Shown: one piece after another, positions 8,521-18,053 of the stretch | Layout: each line of letters opens with the position of its first letter | Position numbering within the stretch: the first letter of the stretch is position 1 | NCBI GenBank assembly: GCA_942492055.1 | Contig: CALODP010000015.1 | Location: 1-64,000 of the forward strand | DNA from: CALODP01 sp942492055 | GTDB taxonomy: Bacteria > Bacteroidota > Ignavibacteria > Ignavibacteriales > Melioribacteraceae | Reading direction: 5' to 3' | Length of the DNA stretch: 64,000 bases | Notes under the pieces: generated by a model | What the model saw: only the letters and a program-made list of their open reading frames with translations | Databases searched by the model: none | Told to the model about the DNA's origin: nothing | Made by a program: the position numbers and the translations under genes

Positions 8521-8998
8521 TTTTCCTCTGTGTTCTCAGTGCTCTCCGTGGTTTGTTGCTCTTGTTCTTCTCTGTGTCCTCCGTGTCCTCTGTGGTTCTG
8601 CTCTTGTTCTTCTCTGTGTCCTCCGTGTCCTCTGTGGTTCTGCTCTTGTTCTTCTCAGTGTTCTCGGTGCTCTCCGTGGTTCTGCTCTTGTTCTTCTCAG
8701 TGTTCTCAGTGCCCTCTGTGGTTCTGCTCTTGTTCTTCTCAGTGTTCTCAGTGCTCTCCGTGGTTTGTTGCTCTTGTTCTTCTCTGTGTTCTCAGTGCTC
8801 TCCGTGGTTTGTCGCTCTTGTTCTTCTCAGTGTTCTCGGTGCTCTCCGTGGTTCTGCTCTTGTTCTTCTCAGTGTTCTCAGTGCTCTCCGTGGTTCTGCT
8901 CTTGTTCTTCTCAGTGTTCTCAGTGCCCTCTGTGGTTCTGCTCTTCCCCTTCTCAGTGGTCAGAGCCCTCAGTGTGCTCGGTCTCCTCTGTGGTTAAT
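8521..8998. repeat. Tandem array of about 10 x 42/44-bp units, family 2
   Basis: A pyrimidine-rich array built on CTCAGTG, CTCTGTG and CTCCGTGGTTCTGCTCTTG words. The GTGGTT landmark recurs with its GG at 8550, 8594, 8636, 8678, 8720, 8762, 8806, 8850, 8892 and 8934, so the spacing is 42 bp, or 44 bp where the linker is GTTTGTTGCTC or GTTTGTCGCTC instead of GTTCTGCTC. A more diverged copy ends near 8996. The unit length is twice that of the neighbouring 21-bp family. Single copies of the same word set stand before both 21-bp arrays (7523-7553 and 40831-40858). Long open frames on the plus strand are a by-product of the period and have no start signals. Confidence 0.9.
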
Positions 8999-9098
8999 CC
9001 TCTTTAATTTTTAAGAATATTCCTTTATATTCCAATTGGTTTTGCGGAGGTTATTCTTCGCATGTTTATTCCATTACTCTTCTAATAGCAGAAAAGGT

Positions 9099-11012
9099 TT
9101 GAAAAAAATTACCGGCAAACATATCGGATTCTTACTCTTTGCGTTGGTAGTTGTGGCGTTGTTCTTTTACGCTACTCAAACCTACGAGACATACCAAAGT
9201 TCCGAAAGGAGCTATCTTTCCGGTTGCGAATATCTCCCTTCTGCCTCATCCGATTATATTGTTATTACCGAAGATAGAATAACGGGCATAACGGATTCTT
9301 CCGCGTGGATTTCTTACGAAACAATTGATAAGCTTAGTTTGCCCGAATCAGGTGTAGTTTGGCTGCGAGCTCTTCTCCCCGATTGGAAAGGGGAGAGATC
9401 GAGCATCTATATCGGGCAAATAAATTACGGCATGGAAGTCTATCTTAAGGATAGCCTGATTTACAGGATAGGAGAGTTTTCCACTTTATCCGCTTCCCAT
9501 GAATTCATCGGATGGAATCAGAACCTAATTCAATTGCCCGATTATCGTGCCGGTGATCCGTTATATTTCCGTATTTGTTTGGGAAAGGAACCGGATGGAT
9601 TCAGAGGGAAAGTAATAATCGGCTCTTCCTTCGAGATTCTTAAGGATGTATTTGTTACGAACATAGATGATCTCGCTTTCGCGTTCCTCTTTTTTGTGAT
9701 CGGAATATCCGCTCTCTTTCTCTATTTCCGATTCGATAAGATGAAGCTTCTTTTGGGGATTACACTATTTCTTATCCCATTGGCCGCATTTATCATAAGC
9801 AATTCTCTGTTCATGCAGTTTCTTTTTCCCGCACCCAAACTCTATTACACAATAGATTATATCAGTTTTGTCTCCGCTACTATAGGTGGAATTTACGCTA
9901 TCGGGGAGATATTGGGGGCTTTTGCCAAGAAGATTATCAAAGGAATATGGATGATACATCTGTTGTTCCTTCTCGGAATGATTACCGCGATAGAGTTCTG
10001 TTCGGTTCCGTATCTGGATGTTTTGAATTATTTCCTGATTCTTCTTTTGGTTAATATCTCAATCACACTTATCCTTATGCTTTGTAGCAGTAAGAGTGGA
10101 GGAGAGGAAGTAAGAATGCTAATTCGGGGAATGATTATTTTCTTCCTCTTTGCTATGATGGAGATTTTGTTCTATTTCTATTTCGGGTTGTATTCCGATT
10201 TGGGGTTTAATATGCGACTTCTCCATTTGGGAGTATTTGCCTTTGTACTTTCACTTATTGCGATTGCCATCTATAACTATAAGAGAAATCTCGCTGAAAA
10301 AGAGGAAGCTCGAGACAAATTATTAGCTGGAATTAAAAGAGAGAACGAAGCGAAGAGTGATTTTACCCGAAGACTGATAGAATCGCAAGAGACGGAAAGG
10401 AATCGAATAGCTCTTGAGTTGCACGATAGCGTAGGACAAAAGCTTTTGTTGATAAAGAATAAAATCTTAGGCGGAATGAAGAGGAGTTCTGATAATGTGG
10501 CGAAGATATATTTGAATGATCTTTCCGAACTGACCGGTGAAACGATTGAAGAGATTCGTGCTCTCTCCGGAAATCTTCGTCCTCAGCATCTCGATCAGTT
10601 AGGCCTTACATGCGCGATAGAGACACTCCTCGAAACGATTGATGAGAATACCGAAATTCGATTTGTCTCTGAAATAGATGATATAGATTCTCTGTTACCG
10701 AAAGAGAATGGGATAAATTTCTACAGAATTATTCAGGAAAGTCTGAATAATATTATTAAACATTCCCGCGCTACAGAGGTGAAAGTTACGGTCCGGAAAA
10801 AGTATCACGGAATTTTACTGATGGTAGAAGATAACGGAACCGGATTGAAGAGTATCATTTCTAATGGTGGAATAGGGGTAAGAGGTATGAAAGAGAGAGG
10901 GAAGATGTTAGGTGGTGAATTGAGAATAGAATCCTCGGCGCAAGGGGGAACGGTTGTTTCTTTGTTGCTTGAAGATCTTAAGCCAAGTAAGGAAGCGGTG
11001 GAAAATGAGTAG
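9099..11012 (+). CDS. Membrane sensor histidine kinase, NarL-partner type (HisKA_3)
   Basis: Sensor of a two-component pair with the regulator at 11005. After an N-terminal membrane anchor (HIGFLLFALVVVALFFYA) comes an exported sensing domain of about 150 residues resembling 7TMR-DISM extracellular domains (VWLRALLPDW, IYIGQINYGMEVYLKDSLI), then seven hydrophobic helices (about residues 190-400), a coiled-coil link (EKEEARDKLLAGIKRENEAK), the HisKA_3 dimerisation box with phospho-acceptor His442 (RIALELHDSVGQK) and a HATPase domain (FYRIIQESLNNIIKHS, EDNGTG, GIGVRGMKER). The start is uncertain: the TTG at 9099 follows GAAAAGG and suits the anchor, a TTG at 9036 extends it by 21 residues. A strong GGAGG at 9046-9050 instead precedes a 7-codon ORF at 9062. 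The signal sensed is unknown. Confidence 0.85.
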   Translation: MKKITGKHIGFLLFALVVVALFFYATQTYETYQSSERSYLSGCEYLPSASSDYIVITEDRITGITDSSAWISYETIDKLSLPESGVVWLRALLPDWKGERSSIYIGQINYGMEVYLKDSLIYRIGEFSTLSASHEFIGWNQNLIQLPDYRAGDPLYFRICLGKEPDGFRGKVIIGSSFEILKDVFVTNIDDLAFAFLFFVIGISALFLYFRFDKMKLLLGITLFLIPLAAFIISNSLFMQFLFPAPKLYYTIDYISFVSATIGGIYAIGEILGAFAKKIIKGIWMIHLLFLLGMITAIEFCSVPYLDVLNYFLILLLVNISITLILMLCSSKSGGEEVRMLIRGMIIFFLFAMMEILFYFYFGLYSDLGFNMRLLHLGVFAFVLSLIAIAIYNYKRNLAEKEEARDKLLAGIKRENEAKSDFTRRLIESQETERNRIALELHDSVGQKLLLIKNKILGGMKRSSDNVAKIYLNDLSELTGETIEEIRALSGNLRPQHLDQLGLTCAIETLLETIDENTEIRFVSEIDDIDSLLPKENGINFYRIIQESLNNIIKHSRATEVKVTVRKKYHGILLMVEDNGTGLKSIISNGGIGVRGMKERGKMLGGELRIESSAQGGTVVSLLLEDLKPSKEAVENE

Positions 11013-11655
11013 AGTAAGAATATTGTTAGCGGATGATCATCCTTTGTTTTTGGCAGGTGTTCGTTCGGAGTTGGTTAATAACCCCGATTACGAAATAGTT
11101 TTCGAGTCCGGTAACGGAAAAGAGGCTTACGAAAAGATTATCGAGCTTGCTCCTGACGTGGCTATTCTCGATTTTCAAATGCCGGAGATGACAGGTTTGG
11201 AAATTTGTGAAAAGATAACCTCGGAAGGATCGGCAACGAAAATAATTCTGCTGACAATGCATAATGACAAGAAGATCTTTTTCCGCTCTCTCGATTCGGG
11301 GGTCAAAGGATATGTACTCAAAGATGATGTGGTTATCGATATTGATGAAGCTGTAAAGCTAGTGGCGAAAGGAGAGCATTACATTTCCAAAAGCCTAACC
11401 GGCGCGTTAATAGAAAAAGCTACACTGAAGAATACGAATAATGGCGTTAGGGAAAAACTGGAGTTGCTAACTCCCTCCGAACTTAGAGTGTTGCGTCTGG
11501 TAGCCTTACTAAAAAGAAATGATGAAATAGCAGAGGAACTCTTTATTTCGAAAAGAACAGTTGAAAACCACAAAGGGAGTATTGCCGCAAAGCTTGAACT
11601 AAATAGCGCACGCGAGTTGATGAAATTTGCCGTCGAAAATCGGGCGATTATATAA
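11005..11655 (+). CDS. NarL/FixJ-family response regulator
   Basis: A 216-residue transcription regulator. Residues 1-120 form the receiver (RILLADDHPLF, phospho-acceptor Asp56 in VAILDFQMPEMTG, conserved Thr in ILLTMHND, Lys in YVLKDD). Residues about 150-212 form a LuxR-type helix-turn-helix (LLTPSELRVLRLVALLKRND then EELFISKRTVENHKGSI). The ATG at 11005 overlaps the sensor kinase stop by eight bases, so the two are translated together and form a cognate pair. Upstream in-frame extension to 10954 is not needed. Target genes are probably nearby (the lone receiver and T9SS cargo gene), which is inference from order only. Confidence 0.93.
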   Translation: MSRVRILLADDHPLFLAGVRSELVNNPDYEIVFESGNGKEAYEKIIELAPDVAILDFQMPEMTGLEICEKITSEGSATKIILLTMHNDKKIFFRSLDSGVKGYVLKDDVVIDIDEAVKLVAKGEHYISKSLTGALIEKATLKNTNNGVREKLELLTPSELRVLRLVALLKRNDEIAEELFISKRTVENHKGSIAAKLELNSARELMKFAVENRAII

Positions 11656-11666
11656 TAATAGGTGTT

Positions 11667-11688
11667 TTCCCCTATAAAATAGGGGGAA
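11667..11688. other. Hairpin after the response regulator gene
   Basis: TTCCCCTAT (11667-11675), a short A-rich loop and ATAGGGGGAA (11679-11688) form a near-perfect stem 12 bases after the stop. There is no T tract, so it may be an attenuator, an RNA-stabilising end or a protein-binding palindrome before the next gene. Confidence 0.45.
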
Positions 11689-11722
11689 TGCTCATACCAA
11701 AACAATCTTACACTTTCCTATC

Positions 11723-12130
11723 TTGTTGCAATTCAAAATAGTATCCTTGAAGCAATCCTTGAAGTATTTAATAGTAGATGATAACGAACGATTTCGAGAA
11801 TATCTCCGTGAAGTGATTACGGAAAGAGGGGATTCCTGCGCCGAATTATCCGATGGAAAAGAGCTGAATAAGGTGTATGAGTTCTACGAACCGGATGTGG
11901 TTTTATTGGATATTCGGATGAAGGAGGTCGGTGGATTTGAGGCTGCTCGGTCTTTGGTTAACAATTGCCCCGATGCCTGCATAATAATAATTTCCAATTA
12001 TTCGGATAAGTATTTCCGTGCCAAAGCGTTGAAGGTTGGGGCCAAGGCTTTTCTGGCGAAGGACAATATTTCCGCCCTCTGGCAAATAGTAGCGGATAAT
12101 CAATCAGTTATTTCAAAACAGAATATATAA
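11723..12130 (+). CDS. Stand-alone receiver-domain protein
   Basis: A CheY-like receiver with no output domain. Residues about 13-128 show YLIVDDNERFREYL (acidic pocket), phospho-acceptor Asp63 in VVLLDIRMKEVGGFEA, the switch Ser in IIIISNYSDKY, and Lys in AFLAKDN. The start is unclear: TTG codons at 11723, 11747 and 11759 are all possible and none has a clean Shine-Dalgarno site, so the first ten residues are tentative. Coming directly after a sensor kinase and regulator pair, it may compete for phosphate or act through protein contact. The gene ends nine bases before the large T9SS cargo gene. Confidence 0.8.
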   Translation: MLQFKIVSLKQSLKYLIVDDNERFREYLREVITERGDSCAELSDGKELNKVYEFYEPDVVLLDIRMKEVGGFEAARSLVNNCPDACIIIISNYSDKYFRAKALKVGAKAFLAKDNISALWQIVADNQSVISKQNI

Positions 12131-12139
12131 GGCAGAAAA

Positions 12140-15100
12140 ATGAAAAAGTTTTTCTTGGGAATACTAATACTGATGATCCACTATTTCCCAATGTTCGGGC
12201 AAGTAGCATCGGCGAGTTCATGCCTACAATTTGATGGTGTTGATGATTATGTTCAAGTAAATTCGAATGTAATACCGTCATCCGGGGATTTCACAATTTC
12301 CTTTTGGGCAAAATCTAACTCTGAAGACCAAGGATACTTTGAGATTGTATCACAAAATGCTATAAACGCATGGAATCATAGTAATTTTTATGTTGGTAAA
12401 CTCGATAACGGAAATATTAGAGCCGGAGATGATTGGCCCGATACCGGAGTTCCTTTTCCAACAGATGGTAAGTGGCATTACTACACCGTGGTAAAACACA
12501 CTACAAATTATGGGAATTGTAAAGTTTATATTGATGATACTTTAAAAGCCACCAGTTATTATCCGATTCAAAATCCCGAAGGTACAGAGTTTAGAATAGG
12601 GAAGCAATACGGAGGACATGGAGAACATTTCAATGGACAAGTGGATGAGTTACGTGTTTGGAATTATGCATTAACCGAAGATGAAATTAAAGAAAGAATG
12701 AACATTGCTTTATCATGCAATGAAAATGGGCTCATATATTATTGGCAGTTTAACGAAGCTGGAGGTTCTATTACCCAAGGTGTAAATGGCACAATTGGTA
12801 ATCTATATAATATGGATAATAATAGCTGGGTCAGTTCCGGGGCTGATATAAAATTATTTACATATTATAAAACAATAGTTACTCCAATGAAGAATACTGT
12901 TGCAGTATGGGGCGATTATGATAATGATGGCGACTTAGATATTCTAGTTTCCGGAGACACCGGAGCAGGACTAACCACTCAAGTTTACAATAATAATAAC
13001 GGGAACTTCAACAGCATAAACGCAAACTTAAGAGGTATAATAGATCATTCCGCAACTTGGAATGATTATGATAATGATGGCGATTTGGATATTTTCTTAA
13101 ACGGGACAACATCTTATGCAACTGATCCAACCGCTACGGTAAAAATGTACCGGAATGATAATGGTATATTTACGGAAGTGAGTATTGGGTTGCCGGCTAT
13201 TCATTACGGAAATGCCGCCTGGGGGGATTATGATAATGATGGGGATCAGGATCTCTTACTAACAGGCAGAGTAACTTATACCTACAGATTTACTAGAATT
13301 TATCGCAACGATAAAGGAATATTTAGAGATATCAATGCAGGATTGCCTCCTCTTTCTTCCGGTTCGGCTGACTGGGGGGATTATGATAATGATGGCGATT
13401 TGGACATTATCCTAATTGGATATAATAATATGCTTGATTCTGAGGCAATAACTTACATATACAATAATAATAATGGTAATTTTGAACTTTTTGCATCGCC
13501 AAGAGGTCACTATGGAGGCTCGGCTGTGTGGGGAGATTATAACTGTGATGGAAATTTAGACGCTGTTGTTACCGGAAAAGCTCGTTATACCCTTCATAAT
13601 GGTGGTCAAGATTATATTTATGGCGCATCGTCAATGATTTGTACCAATAATGATGGAGCTTTCACTGTTGATGTTCGCCAACTAGAAGATATATCTAATG
13701 GTACAGCTGAGTTTGGAGATTATGACAACGATGGCGATATGGATATCATTCTAGCCGGAAAAACCTGGGAAGGAAAAATCTTTTCCCGAATCTATCAAAA
13801 TGATGATTCCGCATTCAAAATCTTTAATTCCGGCGGAGAGGTTGAAAAGTATGGTAATGAGTCCGGTTACTGGGGGGATTTCGATAATGATGGCGACCTG
13901 GATGTTCTTATTGCCGGCTGTAACCAGGTTATTTTATATAAAAATAATTCTTTAACAAGTAACGATATTCCTACTACTCCAACATGTTTATCAAATTCAT
14001 TGAATGTTGATAATTCTGTTTTGCTTTGCTGGAATAAAGCCAGTGATAATCAAACTCCTCAAAACGGCCTAACATATAATTTAAGAGTTGGAACAACTCC
14101 CGGAGGATCTGAGATAATGTCAGTAATGTCAGTTGCGGGAATAGGGAATGTAAATCTTAATAATAAATGGGGTATTAAAAATTTAGATCCGAATAAAACT
14201 TATTACTGGTCTGTTCAAACAATAGATAACTGTTTCAAAGCTTCACAATGGGCACCGGAACAGCATTTTAATATCTCAACTACAACAGGGAAACCTATAG
14301 TTTCACTTGGGAAAATTTCCGATCCCGATTTAACTTCAGCGAAACTACACGGGGTTATAAATACAAATAATATAGAGACCACTTACTTTTTTGAGTACGG
14401 AACAGATCCGGAAAACTTAACTCACTCTACAAATCCGGAGATACTGAATGGAGGCTATATGAGTGACAGTATTAGTGCAAGTATAAATAATCTTGCTTGT
14501 GAAACTATCTATTATTATAGAATTACTTCGTCTAATTCAGAAGGAACCATCACTTCCGGAGTTCAATCTTTCTTTACCGATAATTCTATTCCAAAATCTA
14601 ACTTAATGATTCATTTAAGAGCTGATAAGGGAATAACTCTGACAAACGGAAAAGCTTCCAAATGGGAGGACCTTTCAAATAATAATAATCATGCTCTCCA
14701 AAACAATTCGGCTGAAATGCCTGTTGTTATATTAAATGAAATAAATTACAGACCTGCTGTAAAATTTAACGGCGCCAACATCATTCAACTACCCTCAGCT
14801 TTTGAACTTGGAATTCAGAATAAGAATTATGAAATATTTATCGTAGCTAAAACTGCCTCAAATAACCAGCAGTACATACTCAGTGGATACTCAAACTTTG
14901 ATTACATACTAAATAACGTTGCCGGCGCCTATTACTATTCTATTTGGCCTACTTATGTCCCGATAGGAGCAATGGGAGATTATGCCGATAATAAGCCACA
15001 TGTATTTTCTTGCAGGGCTAGCACTGGTAGCTTAACTATTTGTGTGGATGGGATAAATGGGTCTACCAAAAGTGGCAATTTCCGATCCGACTATGGGGGA

Positions 15101-15820
15101 GAACTTGTTTTGGGGCGCCGAATTAATAACACATATCCATTTGAAGGAGAAATAGCTGAATTTCTAATCTATAACAGAATACTAAGCCCTGAAGAACGAG
15201 ACATAGTAGAACAGTATTTAGCAGGCCGTTACGCAATGACCTCCGGTGACTTGCCGGTTGAACTAACTTCATTTATTGCTAATATTGTTGATAACAAAGT
15301 TCAATTAACCTGGGAAACAGCAAGCGAGCAAAATAACTACGGATTCGAAATAGAACGTAAAATAGTAAAAGAGACTTCGACTGAATATGAAAAAATTGGA
15401 TTCATTGAAGGGAACGGGAATAGTAATTCGATAAAAGAGTACTCTTTTACAGATAAGAGCCTGCATACCGGAAAGGTTATGTACAGACTAAAGCAAATCG
15501 ATTTCGACGGGAAATATGAATACTCGAAAGAGATAGAGGTAGCTTATGATGTTCCTGCTGAGTATTCTCTAGAGCAGAACTATCCGAATCCTTTTAATCC
15601 TACAACCAAAATTAACTTCGCTTTAGCAAAGAAGGGAAGAGTTGTTATTGATCTTTATAATTCTCTAGGGGAGAGAATCCGGAGACTCTTCAATGAAGAA
15701 AGGGATGCCGGAACTTATTCAATCGATTTTCATGGTGGAGGGCTAGCGAGCGGAATATATCTGTATACAATTAAGGTAAATGATTATTCCGCTTGCCGCA
15801 AAATGATTCTGATGAAATGA
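12140..15820 (+). CDS. T9SS-secreted multidomain protein with LamG and FG-GAP/VCBS repeats
   Basis: A 1226-residue exported protein. Signal peptide residues 1-20 (MKKFFLGILILMIHYFPMFG), then a LamG/concanavalin-type domain (about 30-195; SCLQFDGVDDYVQVNS, WHYYTVVKH, GQVDELRVWNYALTEDEI), about seven VCBS/FG-GAP repeats (257-600) each containing WGDYDNDGDLDI or a variant, a Ca2+-binding type loop, then fibronectin-III-like segments (about 615-830), a second LamG domain (about 830-1030; GEIAEFLIYNRILSPEERD), a spacer, and a T9SS type A sorting domain (1145-1226; SLEQNYPNPFNPTTKINF and GIYLYTIKVN). Such proteins bind or display at the cell surface, often toward polysaccharides. Preceded closely by a receiver gene and followed by a terminator. 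Confidence 0.92.
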   Translation: MKKFFLGILILMIHYFPMFGQVASASSCLQFDGVDDYVQVNSNVIPSSGDFTISFWAKSNSEDQGYFEIVSQNAINAWNHSNFYVGKLDNGNIRAGDDWPDTGVPFPTDGKWHYYTVVKHTTNYGNCKVYIDDTLKATSYYPIQNPEGTEFRIGKQYGGHGEHFNGQVDELRVWNYALTEDEIKERMNIALSCNENGLIYYWQFNEAGGSITQGVNGTIGNLYNMDNNSWVSSGADIKLFTYYKTIVTPMKNTVAVWGDYDNDGDLDILVSGDTGAGLTTQVYNNNNGNFNSINANLRGIIDHSATWNDYDNDGDLDIFLNGTTSYATDPTATVKMYRNDNGIFTEVSIGLPAIHYGNAAWGDYDNDGDQDLLLTGRVTYTYRFTRIYRNDKGIFRDINAGLPPLSSGSADWGDYDNDGDLDIILIGYNNMLDSEAITYIYNNNNGNFELFASPRGHYGGSAVWGDYNCDGNLDAVVTGKARYTLHNGGQDYIYGASSMICTNNDGAFTVDVRQLEDISNGTAEFGDYDNDGDMDIILAGKTWEGKIFSRIYQNDDSAFKIFNSGGEVEKYGNESGYWGDFDNDGDLDVLIAGCNQVILYKNNSLTSNDIPTTPTCLSNSLNVDNSVLLCWNKASDNQTPQNGLTYNLRVGTTPGGSEIMSVMSVAGIGNVNLNNKWGIKNLDPNKTYYWSVQTIDNCFKASQWAPEQHFNISTTTGKPIVSLGKISDPDLTSAKLHGVINTNNIETTYFFEYGTDPENLTHSTNPEILNGGYMSDSISASINNLACETIYYYRITSSNSEGTITSGVQSFFTDNSIPKSNLMIHLRADKGITLTNGKASKWEDLSNNNNHALQNNSAEMPVVILNEINYRPAVKFNGANIIQLPSAFELGIQNKNYEIFIVAKTASNNQQYILSGYSNFDYILNNVAGAYYYSIWPTYVPIGAMGDYADNKPHVFSCRASTGSLTICVDGINGSTKSGNFRSDYGGELVLGRRINNTYPFEGEIAEFLIYNRILSPEERDIVEQYLAGRYAMTSGDLPVELTSFIANIVDNKVQLTWETASEQNNYGFEIERKIVKETSTEYEKIGFIEGNGNSNSIKEYSFTDKSLHTGKVMYRLKQIDFDGKYEYSKEIEVAYDVPAEYSLEQNYPNPFNPTTKINFALAKKGRVVIDLYNSLGERIRRLFNEERDAGTYSIDFHGGGLASGIYLYTIKVNDYSACRKMILMK

Positions 15821-15854
15821 TCAGAACAAAAAGCAGAATAGTGCAATTCCAAAG

Positions 15855-15879
15855 CCCGATCCTTTAAGAGTCGGGTTTT
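15855..15879 (+). terminator. Rho-independent terminator
   Basis: AAAGCCCGA (from 15851) pairs with TCGGGTTTT (15871-15879) around an 11-base loop, 35 bases after the T9SS cargo gene stop, with TTTT directly after the stem. Confidence 0.7.
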
Positions 15880-16061
15880 GTATTATACTCCCGAAAGTGC
15901 TAAAAAAGCATTTTTTTTGATTGATATAAAGCAAGCCATTTCTTATATAGAAAGTACTATTTTCATCAAGGGGGGCTCTTATATTTCCATCCAGGAATCT
16001 CTTCAAAAAATATAAGGGTGTTTTTTCATCTTCTCTATCTTACATAAAGAGTGGATAAGTC

Positions 16062-18053
16062 ATGGAAAATACTCGTATGTCATATCAAGAATTACTTAAC
16101 GAAAATACTTCTCTAAAAGAGAAAGAAGAACTATGCAATAACATGTTCGATAATGTTACCGTTGGAATGGTTCAAACCGATCGGGAAGGGAACTATATTA
16201 AGAGTAATCAAAAATTTAGGGATATAACCGGATATAGTGAAGAAGAATTGATGCGACTAAACTTTACTCAGATAACCCATGCGGAAGATCTTTTGGAAGA
16301 GATGGAAATCAAGAAGAAAGTGGATAATAATGAAATAGATTCCTTTGTTATGGAGAAAAGATATATTCGTAAAGATGGTTCTACAATCTGGGTAAAGCTC
16401 TTCACGAAGATCATAAGAGTAAGTGAAAGCAATTCTAAAGTAAAATATATTTTCGGAATAGTAGAAGATATCTCTGAAATGAAGGAGATCATCGAAAAAT
16501 TAGAAGATAGCAGATATAAGCTATTGGAGGCGCAAAAGCTCGCAAGTTTCGGGCATTGGACTTTGGACTTGAAGAAAAACGAGCTTCAATGGTCAGATGA
16601 GATATACAGAATTTTCGGACTAAAACCTCAAGAATTCGAAGCAAACTACGAAGCTTTCTTAAGCTTTGTTCATCCAAAAGATCGGGATTATGTTCACTCC
16701 ATATATAGCAAACATGTAAAGGATAGAATTCCATACTGCATTATTCATCGCTTGTTACTAAAGGACGATCGCGTAAAATATGTTCAGGAAAAATGTAGAA
16801 CGGAATATGATATTTATGGAAGTCCTATAAGATCTATTGGAACCGTGCAAGATATTACCGAAAGGATAAGAGTGGAAAAGAAGCTCGCAAAGAGCAAAAG
16901 AAAACTTAAGAAAAAGAATAAGGAATTAAAAATAGCCAAAAGAAAGGCCGAAGAGAGTGATCGTTTGAAGACAGCATTTTTGTGGAATATTTCTCATGAA
17001 GTCAGAACCCCAATGAACGGTATTATAGGTTTCTCGGAAATGCTTGCCGAAGATGATTTATCGAAAGAACAAAGAAAATACTATTCCGATTTGGTTGCCG
17101 GAAGCGGAAGACAACTTTTAACAATATTGGATCAGATAATAGAAATTTCCAAGTTAGAAACCGGACAAGTTGAAATCAAAGATGAAAAGTTTACTCTGGA
17201 ATCGATCATGGGAGAAATGACCGAATACTACAGAAGCGTCTCGGAAAAGGGAAAGATAAAACTGGAAACAAGATTCGGTAACGGTATTAGCAAAAAGTTA
17301 ATTTGGGGGGATTCCCATAAGATTAGACAAGTTTTGGAAAACTTGTTAAATAATGCTTTTAAGTTTACAAATGAAGGGAAAATATTGTTCGGGTATGAGA
17401 TTAAGGATAAAAGAATAAAATTCTTTGTTAAAGATACCGGAATCGGAATACCTGAAAATATGCAAGAAAAAATATTTCAACGCTTTGTTCAGGTTGAATC
17501 CGATGTCTGTAAGGAATATGGTGGAGCCGGGTTAGGGTTGGCTATTGCCAGAGATCTGGGTAAATTGCTTAATGGAGAATTATGGTGCGAATCGGAATTG
17601 GGTAAAGGATCAACTTTTTATTTTGATATTCCTTTAATAGAGGCAGAAGAAATGGAGAAAAAAGAGACAAAGATAAGCAAAATGGACTTTTCTATATTAG
17701 TGGCAGAAGATGAAGTAATTAATGTACTCTATTTGAAGGAGCTTATGAATACAATTGGTGTAAAAATCATTCACGCCAAAGATGGTTTCGATGCTATTGA
17801 GCAATGCAAGAAACACCCCGAAATAGGTCTTGCTCTAATGGATATTAGGATGCCGAAATTAAACGGATACGAAGCTACTAAGAGAATCAAAGCCATCAGA
17901 CCGGACTTACCGGTTATTGCACAGACTGCCTTTGTTCAATCCGAAAATGAAACAAAAGCGAAGGAATGTGGTTTTGACGGATATATAGGAAAACCTTTCG
18001 GAAATGATGAAATAATATCCGTTGTGGAGAGTTTCCGTAGCCGAGTAATTTGA
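16062..18053 (+). CDS. Hybrid sensor histidine kinase (PAS-PAS-HisKA-HATPase-receiver)
   Basis: A 663-residue cytosolic hybrid kinase with no membrane segment. Order: PAS1 (about 20-135; GMVQTDREGNYIKSNQKF, ITGYSEEEL) ending in the PAC motif FGIVEDISE; PAS2 of the PAS_3 type (about 155-270; SFGHWTLDLKKNELQWSDEI, IGTVQDITER); a basic coiled coil; HisKA with His312 (FLWNISHEVRTPMNGIIGFS); HATPase with N box NLLNNAFKFTNEG, G1 DTGIGIPE and G2 GAGLGLAI; and a receiver with Asp594 (ALMDIRMPKLNGYEA). It stands alone with its own promoter region; the partner regulator or phosphotransfer protein is not in view. Confidence 0.93.
   Translation: MENTRMSYQELLNENTSLKEKEELCNNMFDNVTVGMVQTDREGNYIKSNQKFRDITGYSEEELMRLNFTQITHAEDLLEEMEIKKKVDNNEIDSFVMEKRYIRKDGSTIWVKLFTKIIRVSESNSKVKYIFGIVEDISEMKEIIEKLEDSRYKLLEAQKLASFGHWTLDLKKNELQWSDEIYRIFGLKPQEFEANYEAFLSFVHPKDRDYVHSIYSKHVKDRIPYCIIHRLLLKDDRVKYVQEKCRTEYDIYGSPIRSIGTVQDITERIRVEKKLAKSKRKLKKKNKELKIAKRKAEESDRLKTAFLWNISHEVRTPMNGIIGFSEMLAEDDLSKEQRKYYSDLVAGSGRQLLTILDQIIEISKLETGQVEIKDEKFTLESIMGEMTEYYRSVSEKGKIKLETRFGNGISKKLIWGDSHKIRQVLENLLNNAFKFTNEGKILFGYEIKDKRIKFFVKDTGIGIPENMQEKIFQRFVQVESDVCKEYGGAGLGLAIARDLGKLLNGELWCESELGKGSTFYFDIPLIEAEEMEKKETKISKMDFSILVAEDEVINVLYLKELMNTIGVKIIHAKDGFDAIEQCKKHPEIGLALMDIRMPKLNGYEATKRIKAIRPDLPVIAQTAFVQSENETKAKECGFDGYIGKPFGNDEIISVVESFRSRVI

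Noticed and set aside
7465..8997. A 510-codon plus-strand frame with CHFALIECNFALN-type repeats
   Set aside because: It begins inside the 3' end of mazF with no Shine-Dalgarno site and crosses two unrelated repeat families. Its openness follows from periods that are multiples of three.
8444..9014. Overlapping plus-strand frames of the SVLSVVLLLFFS type
   Set aside because: Artefacts of the 42/44-bp array; no start signal, and two frames encode equally unlikely low-complexity peptides.
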